Origin: Oceanospirillaceae bacterium
GTDB lineage: Bacteria; Pseudomonadota; Gammaproteobacteria; Pseudomonadales; Balneatricaceae
Assembly (NCBI GenBank): GCA_013215375.1
Contig: JABSRB010000026.1
Location: forward strand, 17,523 to 81,522
Length of the DNA: 64,000 bases
Reading direction: 5' to 3'
In this document: piece by piece, positions 37,295 through 46,757 of the stretch
Position numbering within the stretch: position 1 is the stretch's first letter
How the letters are laid out: each line of letters opens with the position of its first letter
The notes under the pieces: model-generated
Seen by the model: only the letters and a program-made list of their open reading frames with translations
Databases searched by the model: none
What the model was told of the DNA's origin: nothing
Translations under genes and position numbers: made by a program

Positions 37295-38282
37295 CTTTGA
37301 TCTATTAAGACATGTTTTTGCATTTGTAGTTGTATGGCATCATTTTAATGTGTTAACTGGCTATCGTGTTTCTTTTATTCCATTTGAAATTATTAATTCA
37401 GATGTGGCTGTTAAAGGCTTCTTTGTTATTAGTGGTTTACTTATTTGGATTAGTGCTATTAATACTAAGTATTGGCAAGCATTTTTTATAAAAAGAGCTT
37501 TTAGAATTTACCCTGCATTAATTTTTATACTTCTCATATCTTCATTAGTTTCTTTAATATATTTTGATGAACCCGTTGATGATGTTTTGAGATATTTTTC
37601 TTGGAATTCAGTGTTTCTAAGTTTTAAGGGGAAGTGCATAAGCGATATGTTTGATACTAACGTTTTGTGTGCTGTAAATGGTTCACTTTGGACTTTAAAA
37701 TTAGAAGTAGCATATTATATGTTTATTGGTATTATAATGTTCTGCTTTAAAAAATGGGCTTATTCTTTAGTTGTGACTTTTACTATACTATCCTTTATAC
37801 TCGAAAGCAGTTTGTTGTTAGCTCCAAAATCATATTCCTCTCTTGTTAGTATCGTAGAAAACCAAATACCTTTTAAATTTTATTATTTCGGTTTAGGTGT
37901 GATTTTTTACAACTACCACGAACAAATTTCTTCTAGAACTCTCCTTTGGTTACTATTAATAAGCTTTCTAGGTTGGTACATATTATCTGTCGAGTTTATT
38001 TTTTTACCGCTATTTGTCATATCGCTTGTGTTTTTATTAGCTTTCAGATTAAGGAGTGTTAATTTTTCAAAACACGGTGATCTCTCTTATGGGATGTACA
38101 TATTCCATTTTCCAGTGATACAGTTTATGGTATCTGAAAAGCTTTTTTTGGGAGTGTGGTTTATAGATTTTATCCTATCGATCGGAATTGTTTTGGCATT
38201 ATCTAAATTATCTTGGTGTTTTATTGAAAGTGAATCGATTTTATGGGCAAGAAAACTTACCTCGAAAGTAGGTGTTAAATAA
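37281..38282 (+). CDS. Acyltransferase family 3 membrane protein
   Basis: 333 residues with about 10 membrane helices. NFDLLRHVFAFVVVWHHFNV at the N-terminus carries the family R-x10-H signature (Arg and the His of VVWHH), and VKGFFVISGLLIW follows. The C-terminal YGMYIFHFPVIQF is also typical. Members (OafA, WecH) transfer acetyl or other acyl groups onto sugars, so O-acetylation of the repeat unit is likely. It overlaps the glycosyltransferase before it and is followed by another with almost no gap. Confidence 0.9.
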   Translation: MTKNNFDLLRHVFAFVVVWHHFNVLTGYRVSFIPFEIINSDVAVKGFFVISGLLIWISAINTKYWQAFFIKRAFRIYPALIFILLISSLVSLIYFDEPVDDVLRYFSWNSVFLSFKGKCISDMFDTNVLCAVNGSLWTLKLEVAYYMFIGIIMFCFKKWAYSLVVTFTILSFILESSLLLAPKSYSSLVSIVENQIPFKFYYFGLGVIFYNYHEQISSRTLLWLLLISFLGWYILSVEFIFLPLFVISLVFLLAFRLRSVNFSKHGDLSYGMYIFHFPVIQFMVSEKLFLGVWFIDFILSIGIVLALSKLSWCFIESESILWARKLTSKVGVK

Positions 38283-38286
38283 CATA

Positions 38287-39168
38287 ATGAGTAATTATCC
38301 TAAAGTGGCGGTGTTGTTAGCTGCCTATAATGGTAGAGATTGGATTGAGGAGCAGATTAATTCAATTTTAATTCAAAAAAACGTAAATGTTACTTTGTAT
38401 ATTAGCGTGGATTTGTCGACAGATGACACTTATGGATTTGTGAGTGATTTAGAGTTAATTAATAAATACATTAAAGTGCTGGACTACGGAAAGCGCTTCG
38501 GTAGCGCTTCTTCTAATTTCTTTCGTTTAATTAAAGAAGTTGATTTTTCGAGTTACGACTATGTTTCATTGTCTGATCAAGATGATGTTTGGTACGATTG
38601 GAAGGTGCACCGAGCTATTTCGAAGTTAAATGAAACGAATTCATCTGGGTACTCTTCAGATGTGACTGCATTTTGGCCAGATGGTAAAGAGCAGCTGCTC
38701 AAAAAATCCTATCCTCAATGTGAACATGATTATTTTTTTGAATCCCCAGGGCCGGGCTGTACGTTTGTTTTTAAACAAAGTGTACTGCAAGCATTCAAAT
38801 CAAATTTTGATAAGATATCAACATACGCAGATCAGATATCTGTAAATCATGATTGGTATTTGTATGCTTATGTTCGCCAACAAGGATTGAACTGGATAAT
38901 CGATAATAGGCCTGCAATGATGTACCGGCAGCATGCAAGCAATGAAATGGGGATGAACTCTGGCTTGAAAAGTTATTCGTCGCGCTGCAAGATGGTTAAA
39001 AACCATTGGTATAGAAAGCAAGTGGCTATAATGCTAGAATCTTTTGAGCCTCAACTTAAGGATAAATTACTTAATCGAAAGTATTTGATCTTAAATTTCT
39101 ATAAGCTAAGAAGGCGCCCACGGGATCGTCTTGCTTTACTCATAATGCTACTGATTGGTTTTTTCTAA
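38287..39168 (+). CDS. Family 2 glycosyltransferase (rhamnosyltransferase-like)
   Basis: 293 residues from the ATG at 38287; a short upstream extension is open to 38272. VAVLLAAYNGRDWIEEQINS is the GT2 N-terminus, DYVSLSDQDDVWYDWK gives the SDQDD metal motif near residue 95, and SVNHDWYLYAYV carries the HDW acceptor motif. YRQHASNEMG is common in putative rhamnosyltransferases of O-antigen loci. Given rmlBACD in the same locus, dTDP-L-rhamnose is a reasonable donor, but this is not proven. Confidence 0.85.
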   Translation: MSNYPKVAVLLAAYNGRDWIEEQINSILIQKNVNVTLYISVDLSTDDTYGFVSDLELINKYIKVLDYGKRFGSASSNFFRLIKEVDFSSYDYVSLSDQDDVWYDWKVHRAISKLNETNSSGYSSDVTAFWPDGKEQLLKKSYPQCEHDYFFESPGPGCTFVFKQSVLQAFKSNFDKISTYADQISVNHDWYLYAYVRQQGLNWIIDNRPAMMYRQHASNEMGMNSGLKSYSSRCKMVKNHWYRKQVAIMLESFEPQLKDKLLNRKYLILNFYKLRRRPRDRLALLIMLLIGFF

Positions 39169-39272
39169 TATATTATGTAGGTTGTTTTGAGATAATGTTT
39201 GGATGTAAATTTTAATAGTGAATAACCATGCAAAATGAGGGAACATCTTTCACTGCATAAAAAGGAATAAAC

Positions 39273-40122
39273 GTGAAAGTATTACTCACGGGAGCTAGTG
39301 GATTTATCGGCAGTGCCGTTTTTGAGTGACTAAGAAAATATAATATTGATGTGTTGCCTGTTATTCGAAATAGTCAGATGGCAGTCTCTGAAATAAACAC
39401 AGTGCAGGTTGATGGCATCGATCCTACTACCGACTGGTCTGATAAAGTTGTAGACTGCGATGTTGCTGTGCACGCAACTGCGAGAGTGCATGTGACCAAT
39501 CAAATGACAGAAGATGCGCTTTAGAATTTAGAAGCCTGAATGTGGCTGGCACGTTGAATCTTGCCAAGCAAGCAGAAAGTGGTGTGAAGCTGTTTATATC
39601 TATTAGTTTTATTAATGTTAATTGTGATAGTACAACGGGAGCCCTAGCCCTTTTTCATCACGATCCTTCATCGCCTACCAATTCGTATGGCCTCTCAAAA
39701 TATGAAGCTGAAAAGGAATGTAGGTATTATCTCAAAAGACGGAAATGGAGTTGATGGTTATTCGAGGACCTTTGGTTTGTGTTGATGATTTAGTGGATTT
39801 AATTGTCACTTATTTAGATTATTACAAAGCGAAAGGAGTAGTTTTTTAGCCTCGGATGGTAATGATTAATTATTGTCGCGTTTAATACAGTTACTTAGAA
39901 AAAACCTTAGTAAACTTACATTACTATTTCCTGCGCCAGTTTTTTTTATTCCAGCTATTCGCAAACTTAATGAATAAATCGATGATGATTGACAGGGTAA
40001 TAGGCGTCTTGCAAGTAAATACAGTAAACATAGAGGTACGATTAAATTACAAGGCATCTTATGCAGATGAGCAGTCATTGTTAAAAACCGCGAATGCTTA
40101 TAGGCAAACCCTAAATAGTTAG
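39273..40122 (+). pseudogene. WbpK/WbpV-like NAD-dependent sugar epimerase/reductase, decayed
   Basis: It starts with GTG after AAAAGGAA and reads VKVLLTGASGFIGSAVFE, then an in-frame TGA. LRKYNIDVLPVIRNSQ to DVAVHATARVHV continues in the same frame. The next pieces are NVAGTLNLAKQAESGVKLFI and SYGLSKYEAEKE (39540-39754), CVDDLVDLIVTYLDYYKAKG, and the C-terminus DRVIGVLQVNTVN to SLLKTANAYRQTL (to 40122). Multiple stops and frameshifts and a middle deletion make it dead. Intact relatives reduce the keto sugar that WbpM makes, just before WbpL uses the product. Confidence 0.88.
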
Positions 40123-40162
40123 TTGTTTCCGTTTCACAGGAAGCATATAGAGAAAATCAGTC

Positions 40163-41185
40163 ATGTCATTTGAGTTGTATTTAGTTTTGTTTTTTGTTGT
40201 GTCATTTTTCTTAACCGGCGCACTACGTGTGTATGCATTAAAGAAAAATGTCATGGATATCCCTAATGAGCGGAGTTCTCATGCAGTGCCTACCCCACGA
40301 GGTGGAGGAGTTTCTGTTGTAATTACTTTTCTTTGCGGGTTAGTTTTGGTTGGACTATTGGGATACGTTTCAACAGAAATCACTACTCTCCTTTTTACCG
40401 CAGGCCTAATGGTTGCATTAGTCGGTTGGTTTGATGATCATGGACACGTTAGTGCGAAATGGCGCTTACTTGTTCACTTTCTTGCCGCCTTTATTGTTGT
40501 TTATGCATGTGATGGTTTGCCGGTATTGTCTTTTATGGGCTGGGATTTGAGTTTAGGCTGGGCAGGTCACTTTCTTACAGGGATAGCTTTGGTATGGATT
40601 TTGAATTTATATAATTTTATGGATGGCATTGATGGTCTAGCCGGCGGCCAATCTGTTATTTCGACTTCAGTAATGGGTGTTTTACTTTTTTTTGTTTATG
40701 ACCAGCCAGGTTTTGCCAATTTGCATTGGCTATTTGCCGCTTGTAGTTTAGGCTTCCTTTTATGGAATTTCCCTATTGCCAAGATTTTCATGGGAGATGC
40801 TGGAAGCGGCTTTATAGGTATTATGTTAGGTGCTTTTTTACTAATATCCAGCCATGTAGATCAAAGTCTGTTTTGGGCCTGGCTGATTATGTTAGCTGTG
40901 TTCATCACTGATGCCTCTTATACTTTGATCGTACGATTCCTTCGCGGTGAGAAAATTCACGATGCACATTGTAATCATGCCTATCAACATGCAACTAGAA
41001 AACTTAAAAGCCATAAAATAGTTACCCTTTCAGTTTATGTTATTAATATTGTTTGGCTTGCACCCATTGCTTTATCCGTCTCAATGTATAAAATTGACGG
41101 TCTGCTTGGCTTGATTATAGCTGTTGTGCCTTTGTTGTTTTATTGTCATTTTTTTAAGGCGGGTTCTGCAGCTAGCTTAACCTAG
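40163..41185 (+). CDS. wbpL: Undecaprenyl-phosphate sugar-1-phosphate transferase, WbpL/WecA family
   Basis: 340 residues with about 10-11 membrane helices. The MraY/WecA-family motifs are present: DIPNERSSHAVPTPRGGGVS near residue 34, NFMDGIDGLAGGQ near 152, and FMGDAGSGFIGI near 210. The C-terminal loop has DAHCNHAYQHATRK, as in WbpL. The enzyme starts O-unit synthesis by moving a HexNAc-1-phosphate onto undecaprenyl phosphate. Pairing with wbpM downstream suggests QuiNAc or FucNAc as first sugar, but the reductase gene just upstream is broken. Confidence 0.92.
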   Translation: MSFELYLVLFFVVSFFLTGALRVYALKKNVMDIPNERSSHAVPTPRGGGVSVVITFLCGLVLVGLLGYVSTEITTLLFTAGLMVALVGWFDDHGHVSAKWRLLVHFLAAFIVVYACDGLPVLSFMGWDLSLGWAGHFLTGIALVWILNLYNFMDGIDGLAGGQSVISTSVMGVLLFFVYDQPGFANLHWLFAACSLGFLLWNFPIAKIFMGDAGSGFIGIMLGAFLLISSHVDQSLFWAWLIMLAVFITDASYTLIVRFLRGEKIHDAHCNHAYQHATRKLKSHKIVTLSVYVINIVWLAPIALSVSMYKIDGLLGLIIAVVPLLFYCHFFKAGSAASLT

Positions 41186-41232
41186 GTTTTCTATCATATT
41201 CGCAAGGTTAAGAGCTTGCATGGATGCAGTAA

Positions 41233-43167
41233 ATGCTTGATTATTTTCTACAATTAACTCGATTTAAAAAACGTCTAATTTCATTAATAGTAGATGCAGT
41301 CTTAATAGGTTTCAGTTTTTGGCTAAGCTATTGGATTAGACTCGGCGATCTCACTCCTACATCAAGCCTTATCCATTGGTCGCTCTTGCTTTTTATTACT
41401 CCTTTTACGTTGTTTTGCTTTATGCGTTTGGGCCTCTATCGTGCTGTTTTACGTTATGTTAGTTTCAGGGTATTGCTTACTGTCCTCGCCGGCGTTTTAT
41501 TTTCAACCTTACTTCTTGTCAGCACAGCATTTATCTTTGACGTGTTTTTACCAAGATCTACTGCAATTTTGTTTTTCACCACAAGTTTTATTATGGTGGG
41601 CGGAGTGAGGTTGTTTTTTAGGATGATTATTTATAGGCAAGATAATAGTTCGATTTCGGTATTGATCTACGGGGCTGGTGCTTCAGGTAGGCAATTACAC
41701 TTAGCTCTGAATCAGTCCTCAGAATATCTTCCATTAGTTTTTGTCGATGATGATGCTAAATTAGCTAATGCATCTATCCAAGGATTGAGAGTATATCCAC
41801 CTGCCGATATATCTTCTTTAGTAGAACGATATCAAATAGATAAAATATTATTAGCCTTTCCTAGTGTTTCAACCTCTAAGCGAAAGGCCGTCCTGAATGA
41901 ATTAGAGCCGTTGCCTTGTGAAGTTCTTTCAGTCCCAAGTATGTCTGATTTAGTATCCGGAACTGCCAGTATTGATGAATTAAAAGAAGTCTCCATTGAT
42001 GATTTATTAGGGCGAGATACCATCGCTCCTAATGATCAATTGCTCGATAAAAACATTACAGGGAAATCTGTTTTAGTGACAGGTGCTGGCGGTTCTATTG
42101 GATCTGAACTATGTCGACAAATTATTAGATTACAGCCTACAGCCCTTATTTTATTAGATCATTCTGAATTTAACTTATACGAGATTGATAAAGAGTTAAA
42201 ACAGATACAGTTGACAGATAATCTACAGTTTGGATTAGTGCCGATATTAGGTTCTGTACAAAATAGATCTCGTTTGGACTCAGTTTTTAATACATTTAAG
42301 CCAGATACCATTTTTCATGCTGCAGCTTATAAACATGTTCCTTTGGTTGAGTATAATGTTGTAGAAGGTATTCGCAATAACGTGTTTGGTACTTTGAACT
42401 GTGCTAGGGCTGCTTTAGCGGCTGGAGTACAATCTTTTGTTTTAATATCTACTGATAAAGCTGTAAGGCCAACCAATGTAATGGGCGCTAGTAAGCGTTT
42501 AGCAGAGTTAGTTTTACAAGCGTTGGCAAAAGAATCAACAAGTACCATGTTTAGTATGGTGCGTTTTGGTAATGTTTTAGGTTCTTCAGGCTCCGTTGTG
42601 CCGTTGTTTAGAAAGCAGATCGCAGCCGGTGGCCCAGTTACTGTTACACACCCAGAAATTACTCGATATTTCATGACCATACCTGAGGCTTCACAACTAG
42701 TTATTCAAGCTGGAGCTATGGGTGTCGGTGGTGATGTTTTTGTATTAGATATGGGGGAGTCTATAAAAATAGCTGATCTAGCCACTAAAATGATTCATTT
42801 AAGTGGTTTTAGTGTCAAGAATTTAGAGCAGCCTGATGGTGACATCGAGATTAAATTTAGCGGTTTACGCCCTGGCGAAAAACTCTATGAAGAATTACTA
42901 ATTGGCGACAATGTTACAGGTACCTCACATGATCGGATAATGTCAGCCCATGAAGTAATGTTAACTTGGGATGAATTGCAACAAATAACCGCTGCATTAG
43001 ATCTTGCTTGTACCCAATATGATTTACAATCCATACGTAATATATTGGAAAAAGCGCCAACAGGCTTTACACCTTCTGATCCTATTTGTGATTTGGTGTG
43101 GTCCCATGAAATTAACAACGTAGAACAAACAGTAATACCAATCTTTAAAAAAATTGAAAATTCATAA
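41233..43167 (+). CDS. wbpM: UDP-N-acetylglucosamine 4,6-dehydratase, WbpM type
   Basis: 644 residues. Four N-terminal membrane helices (about 12-130) are followed by a first Rossmann domain (LIYGAGASGRQLHLAL, about 145) and then the catalytic SDR domain (VLVTGAGGSIGSELCRQI, about 283). FHAAAYKHVPLVEYN, SSTDKAVRP-type residues and NVMGASKRLAEL are present; Met replaces the catalytic Tyr, as in WbpM. It makes UDP-4-keto-6-deoxy-GlcNAc at the membrane. It lies between wbpL and wzz. Confidence 0.95.
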   Translation: MLDYFLQLTRFKKRLISLIVDAVLIGFSFWLSYWIRLGDLTPTSSLIHWSLLLFITPFTLFCFMRLGLYRAVLRYVSFRVLLTVLAGVLFSTLLLVSTAFIFDVFLPRSTAILFFTTSFIMVGGVRLFFRMIIYRQDNSSISVLIYGAGASGRQLHLALNQSSEYLPLVFVDDDAKLANASIQGLRVYPPADISSLVERYQIDKILLAFPSVSTSKRKAVLNELEPLPCEVLSVPSMSDLVSGTASIDELKEVSIDDLLGRDTIAPNDQLLDKNITGKSVLVTGAGGSIGSELCRQIIRLQPTALILLDHSEFNLYEIDKELKQIQLTDNLQFGLVPILGSVQNRSRLDSVFNTFKPDTIFHAAAYKHVPLVEYNVVEGIRNNVFGTLNCARAALAAGVQSFVLISTDKAVRPTNVMGASKRLAELVLQALAKESTSTMFSMVRFGNVLGSSGSVVPLFRKQIAAGGPVTVTHPEITRYFMTIPEASQLVIQAGAMGVGGDVFVLDMGESIKIADLATKMIHLSGFSVKNLEQPDGDIEIKFSGLRPGEKLYEELLIGDNVTGTSHDRIMSAHEVMLTWDELQQITAALDLACTQYDLQSIRNILEKAPTGFTPSDPICDLVWSHEINNVEQTVIPIFKKIENS

Positions 43168-43221
43168 TTATCCAATGAATTCATACTAGGATTCAATTGC
43201 TGCATATATTAAGGAAATAAT

Positions 43222-44085
43222 GTGTCGAAAAGTACAATTAATGTTAGTGAAACTTCGTATGATGACGAAATAGATTTATTAGAATTGTTCAAAATAATAT
43301 GGAATAAAAAAATCCTAATTATTATTATAACTTCCCTGTTTATATTGCTTTCAGTTTTTTATGCTTTCTCAAAAACTGCGGTTTATGAAGTTAAATCCAT
43401 ATTCGAAGTCGGTTCTATTGTTAAAAAAGGTAAACCTACTAACCTTGAAAATGTTAACGCTCTTATTAACAAAGCTAATATTATTTATAATTTGAATTTG
43501 CCTTTGGAAGAATTGACCCGTTTGAAAGGTATTAAGCTACTCTCTGGTACTGATAGATTGATCGAGTTAAAAGTTGAATCCACGTCAAATCAAAAGGCTT
43601 TGGCTTTATTAAATGAAATTCTATCAGGGATTAAGCTTTCTCATAGTATAACAATTGCCAATTATCTGAAATTAGTTGAAAGTAAGCTTAGCCTGCTTGA
43701 AAGAGAATCTGTAAAACAAATTGAGAGTGAGAAGTTATTAGTCTCAGCAATCTCGATCAAAGAAAAGAATATTAAACGTGTTCTAAGTGACAACGCAGCA
43801 GTGGCAGCTGTGTATTCTATCAGTTTGAATAGCCAGAATACTGAATTATCAGCACTTAGGGAGCGTATCTATACATTAGAGAAAGAAATTTCAGAGATTA
43901 GACTCGATTTGTTGCCTGTTAATATCAAACAAACTGAAATTTTAGGTGATGTGATTATTAACGACTATCCTGTAGCACCTAAAAAGAAGCTAATAGTTAT
44001 TTTAGGAGCAATGCTTGGGTTTATATTTTCAATTATCCTTGTGTTGATCATGGGATTCGTCAAAAAGTATAAAGAAAACGAATAA
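43222..44085 (+). CDS. wzz: O-antigen chain-length regulator Wzz
   Basis: 287 residues. An N-terminal membrane helix (about 30-48) follows the usual DEIDLLELFKIIWNKK leader. A periplasmic coiled-coil-rich region spans about 50-250, and the C-terminal PVAPKKKLIVILGAMLGFIF gives the proline-rich segment and second helix. No kinase domain is attached, so it is the PCP-1 type that sets chain length with Wzy. It is the last gene of the polysaccharide locus and is followed by a strong terminator. Confidence 0.92.
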   Translation: MSKSTINVSETSYDDEIDLLELFKIIWNKKILIIIITSLFILLSVFYAFSKTAVYEVKSIFEVGSIVKKGKPTNLENVNALINKANIIYNLNLPLEELTRLKGIKLLSGTDRLIELKVESTSNQKALALLNEILSGIKLSHSITIANYLKLVESKLSLLERESVKQIESEKLLVSAISIKEKNIKRVLSDNAAVAAVYSISLNSQNTELSALRERIYTLEKEISEIRLDLLPVNIKQTEILGDVIINDYPVAPKKKLIVILGAMLGFIFSIILVLIMGFVKKYKENE

Positions 44086-44100
44086 TAAATATTAGGTAAT

Positions 44101-44128
44101 AAAAAAGGAGTCAATAGACTCCTTTTTA
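44101..44128. terminator. Bidirectional terminator between wzz and accC
   Basis: GGAGTC (44107-44112) pairs with GACTCC (44117-44122) across an AATA loop. The stem is flanked by A-runs on one side and T-runs on the other, so it can stop both the plus-strand polysaccharide operon and minus-strand accC. Confidence 0.9.
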
Positions 44129-44142
44129 GTGCTTACAGCACA

Positions 44143-45483
44143 TTACATTCCCAATTTCTTTTCCAAGTAGTGGATATTAACACCACCTTGTTGGAAATTT
44201 GCATCGGCCATGATTTCCTGGTGTAGGGCGATGTTGGTTTTTATCCCATCTACTACCATTTCATCTAGTGCGATTTGCATTCTGCGCAGGGCAGTGGCGC
44301 GATCTTCACCGTAAGTGATTAGCTTAGCGACGAGAGAGTCGTAGTGCGGTGGTACTGTGTAGCCTGCGTATAGGTGTGAATCTACGCGGACGCCGTTTCC
44401 GCCGGGGACGTGGAAAAGGTTTACTTTTCCAGGGCTTGGCATGAAGGTTTTTGCGTCTTCTGCGTTGATTCTGCACTCGAACGAGTGGCCTTTTTCCACG
44501 ATTTGATCTTGAGTGATGGATAGCTTGTAGCCAGATGCGATTAGCAGCTGCTCTTTTACTATATCTACACCGGTGATCATTTCAGAGACTGGGTGCTCAA
44601 CTTGTACACGGGTGTTCATCTCGATAAAGAAGAACTGGCCATCTTCGTAGAGGAACTCGAAAGTTCCTGCACCGCTGTAATTCATAGCAACACATGCATC
44701 GACACAAGATTTGAATACGGCTGCTCTGGCGACTGGATCTATGCCTGGTGCTGGAGCTTCTTCAACGACTTTTTGATGGCGACGCTGCATAGAGCAATCG
44801 CGATCATATAAGTGGATGGCGTTGCCTTGGCCGTCGGAGAGTATTTGTACTTCTACATGGCGTGGGTTCTCTAGGAACTTCTCCATGTATACGGTCTCAT
44901 CGCCAAAGGCGATTCCCGCTTCACCTTGGGTGACGTGTACGGCGTTGATGATGGCTGCTTCTGAGTGTACTACGCGCATGCCACGTCCGCCGCCACCTGA
45001 AGCTGCTTTGATGATGACCGGGTAGCCAATTTTCTTGGCGATCGCGCGGATTTTATCCGGATCGTCCGGTAGTGCGCCATTGGAACCTGGTACTGTCGGT
45101 ACACCTGATTTTATCATTGCTTGGATAGCAGAAACTTTATCGCCCATCAGGCGGATGGTTTCGGCTTTTGGGCCGATGAAGGTAAAGCCTGACTTTTCAA
45201 CTTGCTCGGCAAAGTCTGCGTTTTCAGCGAGGAAGCCGTAACCTGGGTGTATACCGGTGGCATCGGTTACTTCTGCTGCGCTGATAATAGCGGGGATGTT
45301 CAAATAGCTCTGTAGAGATGATGCTGGGCCAATGCATACTGCTTCATCTGCTTGGCGTACGTGCATTAAATCGCGATCGGCGCTAGAGTGAATAGCGACA
45401 GTTTTAATGCCAAGCTCCTTACAAGCTCTTAAGATTCTAAGCGCAATTTCGCCGCGGTTGGCTATAACTACTTTATCTAACAT
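44143..45483 (-). CDS. accC: Biotin carboxylase subunit of acetyl-CoA carboxylase
   Basis: 446 residues, ATP-grasp fold. The N-terminus is [27 protein letters not shown] near residue 165 is the glycine-rich ATP loop. [33 protein letters not shown] and [14 protein letters not shown] carry the catalytic and metal-binding residues. It carboxylates biotin on AccB for malonyl-CoA synthesis. It lies 18 nt downstream of accB in the conserved order aroQ-accB-accC. Confidence 0.98.
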   Translation of the reverse strand: MLDKVVIANRGEIALRILRACKELGIKTVAIHSSADRDLMHVRQADEAVCIGPASSLQSYLNIPAIISAAEVTDATGIHPGYGFLAENADFAEQVEKSGFTFIGPKAETIRLMGDKVSAIQAMIKSGVPTVPGSNGALPDDPDKIRAIAKKIGYPVIIKAASGGGGRGMRVVHSEAAIINAVHVTQGEAGIAFGDETVYMEKFLENPRHVEVQILSDGQGNAIHLYDRDCSMQRRHQKVVEEAPAPGIDPVARAAVFKSCVDACVAMNYSGAGTFEFLYEDGQFFFIEMNTRVQVEHPVSEMITGVDIVKEQLLIASGYKLSITQDQIVEKGHSFECRINAEDAKTFMPSPGKVNLFHVPGGNGVRVDSHLYAGYTVPPHYDSLVAKLITYGEDRATALRRMQIALDEMVVDGIKTNIALHQEIMADANFQQGGVNIHYLEKKLGM

Positions 45484-45501
45484 AAGGGTGAATCCTTGTT
45501 G

Positions 45502-45945
45502 TTATACGATAGTGACAAGCGGTTGATCAAACTCAACAGGCTGTCCATCTTCAACTAAAATAGCTTCTACGATACCGGCGCGATCTGCTTCAATTTGGTT
45601 CATCATCTTCATCGCTTCTACAATACAAATAGTATCGCCAACTTTAACGCTTGAACCTATTTCAATAAACTTAGGTGCACTTGGCGAAGGTGAACGGTAG
45701 AAAGTGCCAACCATTGGCGAAAGTACAGCATTCGCTGTCGGCGATATCGCCACAGGTGCAACAGGTGCTGCAACAGGAGCAGGAGCGGCTGCGACCGGTG
45801 CTAATGGAGCGGCCATTAAAGGTGCAGCGATGGTAACTGGTCCGCGGCTAATGCGAACAGACTCTTCGCCTTCTTTTATTTCTATCTCATTAATGTCTGA
45901 TTCTTCTAGTAGTTCAATCAGTTTTTTAACTTTACGAATATCCAT
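45502..45945 (-). CDS. accB: Biotin carboxyl carrier protein
   Basis: 147 residues. [20 protein letters not shown] starts the N-terminal helix region. An Ala/Pro-rich linker (about 40-70) leads to the biotinyl domain, whose biotinylated lysine is in [10 protein letters not shown]. The [19 protein letters not shown] thumb region is typical of acetyl-CoA carboxylase BCCP. It carries carboxybiotin between AccC and AccAD. Confidence 0.97.
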   Translation of the reverse strand: MDIRKVKKLIELLEESDINEIEIKEGEESVRISRGPVTIAAPLMAAPLAPVAAAPAPVAAPVAPVAISPTANAVLSPMVGTFYRSPSPSAPKFIEIGSSVKVGDTICIVEAMKMMNQIEADRAGIVEAILVEDGQPVEFDQPLVTIV

Positions 45946-46003
45946 GTCTATTTCTCTGTAAGCAAATTATTGTAGTTAAAAGCAGCAGTGCTGCTCTGTT
46001 TGA

Positions 46004-46456
46004 TTATTTGTTGTTGGTTTCATCTAGTTTTTGCAATGCAAAATCTAATGCGTATTTATAACCTGCTGTACCCAAACCACATATAACACCTTGGGCAACA
46101 TCCGAAAGGTAGGAGTGGTGTCTGAAACTCTCGCGGGCGTGAATATTGGATAGATGTACTTCTACAAAGGGAATATCCACACCTAAAAGGGCATCACGTA
46201 ACGCAATACTGGTATGAGTGTAAGCAGCGGGATTGATAATAATAAAATCAATATTTTGTTGTTGCGCTAGATGGATTCTTTCTATCAAAGCGGATTCTGA
46301 ATTACTTTGAAAGCAATCCAATTGATGTCCAGCACTGGTAGTGATTTCAGAGAGTTCTTTTTCTACGTCGGCAAGGGTTTCGCTACCGTATATTTCAGGC
46401 TGTCTAGTGCCTAATAAGTTTAGGTTAGGGCCGTTTATAAGAAGGCACTTTGCCAT
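46004..46456 (-). CDS. aroQ: 3-dehydroquinate dehydratase, type II
   Basis: 150 residues. [16 protein letters not shown] contains the catalytic Arg and Tyr, [16 protein letters not shown] follows, and [20 protein letters not shown] holds the active-site His. The third step of the shikimate pathway. It heads the aroQ-accB-accC run, an order found in many gammaproteobacteria. A 20-bp palindrome lies about 155 bases upstream. Confidence 0.97.
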   Translation of the reverse strand: MAKCLLINGPNLNLLGTRQPEIYGSETLADVEKELSEITTSAGHQLDCFQSNSESALIERIHLAQQQNIDFIIINPAAYTHTSIALRDALLGVDIPFVEVHLSNIHARESFRHHSYLSDVAQGVICGLGTAGYKYALDFALQKLDETNNK

Positions 46457-46612
46457 ATAGAAAACTCTCTGTGTCGATGAAACGTCAAAAATATAAGTGG
46501 CGGACAGTTTGCATCAAAAAGAATTGAGAGTCTATATAAATGAGATTTTTACTGATTATATCTGCATGTTTCCTGTTGTTTGAAGAAATTACGCGATAGT
46601 TTTTATATATAA

Positions 46613-46632
46613 ATATTACCTATAGGTAATAT
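46613..46632. promoter_or_regulatory. Perfect 20-bp palindrome, candidate operator
   Basis: ATATTACCTATAGGTAATAT is its own reverse complement. It lies in the 301-base gap between the TonB-receptor stop and the aroQ start, upstream of aroQ-accBC. The perfect dyad in an otherwise simple AT-rich spacer suggests a dimeric regulator site. I do not recognise the regulator. The rest of the gap holds a terminator for the receptor gene and no coding remnant. Confidence 0.5.
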
Positions 46633-46706
46633 GAATTCCTCTTTGGTAGCATTGTATGTTCTTAATGCTTAATTATAGTGGTCAATTTTTACTTGAAAAT
46701 TACCTT

Positions 46707-46750
46707 AGATAAAGACAGCAATAACATCGCTGGATGTTATTGCTGTATTG
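46707..46750 (-). terminator. Terminator after the TonB-dependent receptor
   Basis: A perfect 14-bp stem (ACAGCAATAACATC, 46715-46728, with its complement at 46733-46746) and a 4-base loop lie 12 bases past the receptor stop. On the minus strand the stem is followed by CTTTAT, a modest T-tract. Confidence 0.8.
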
Positions 46751-46757
46751 GGGTCAA

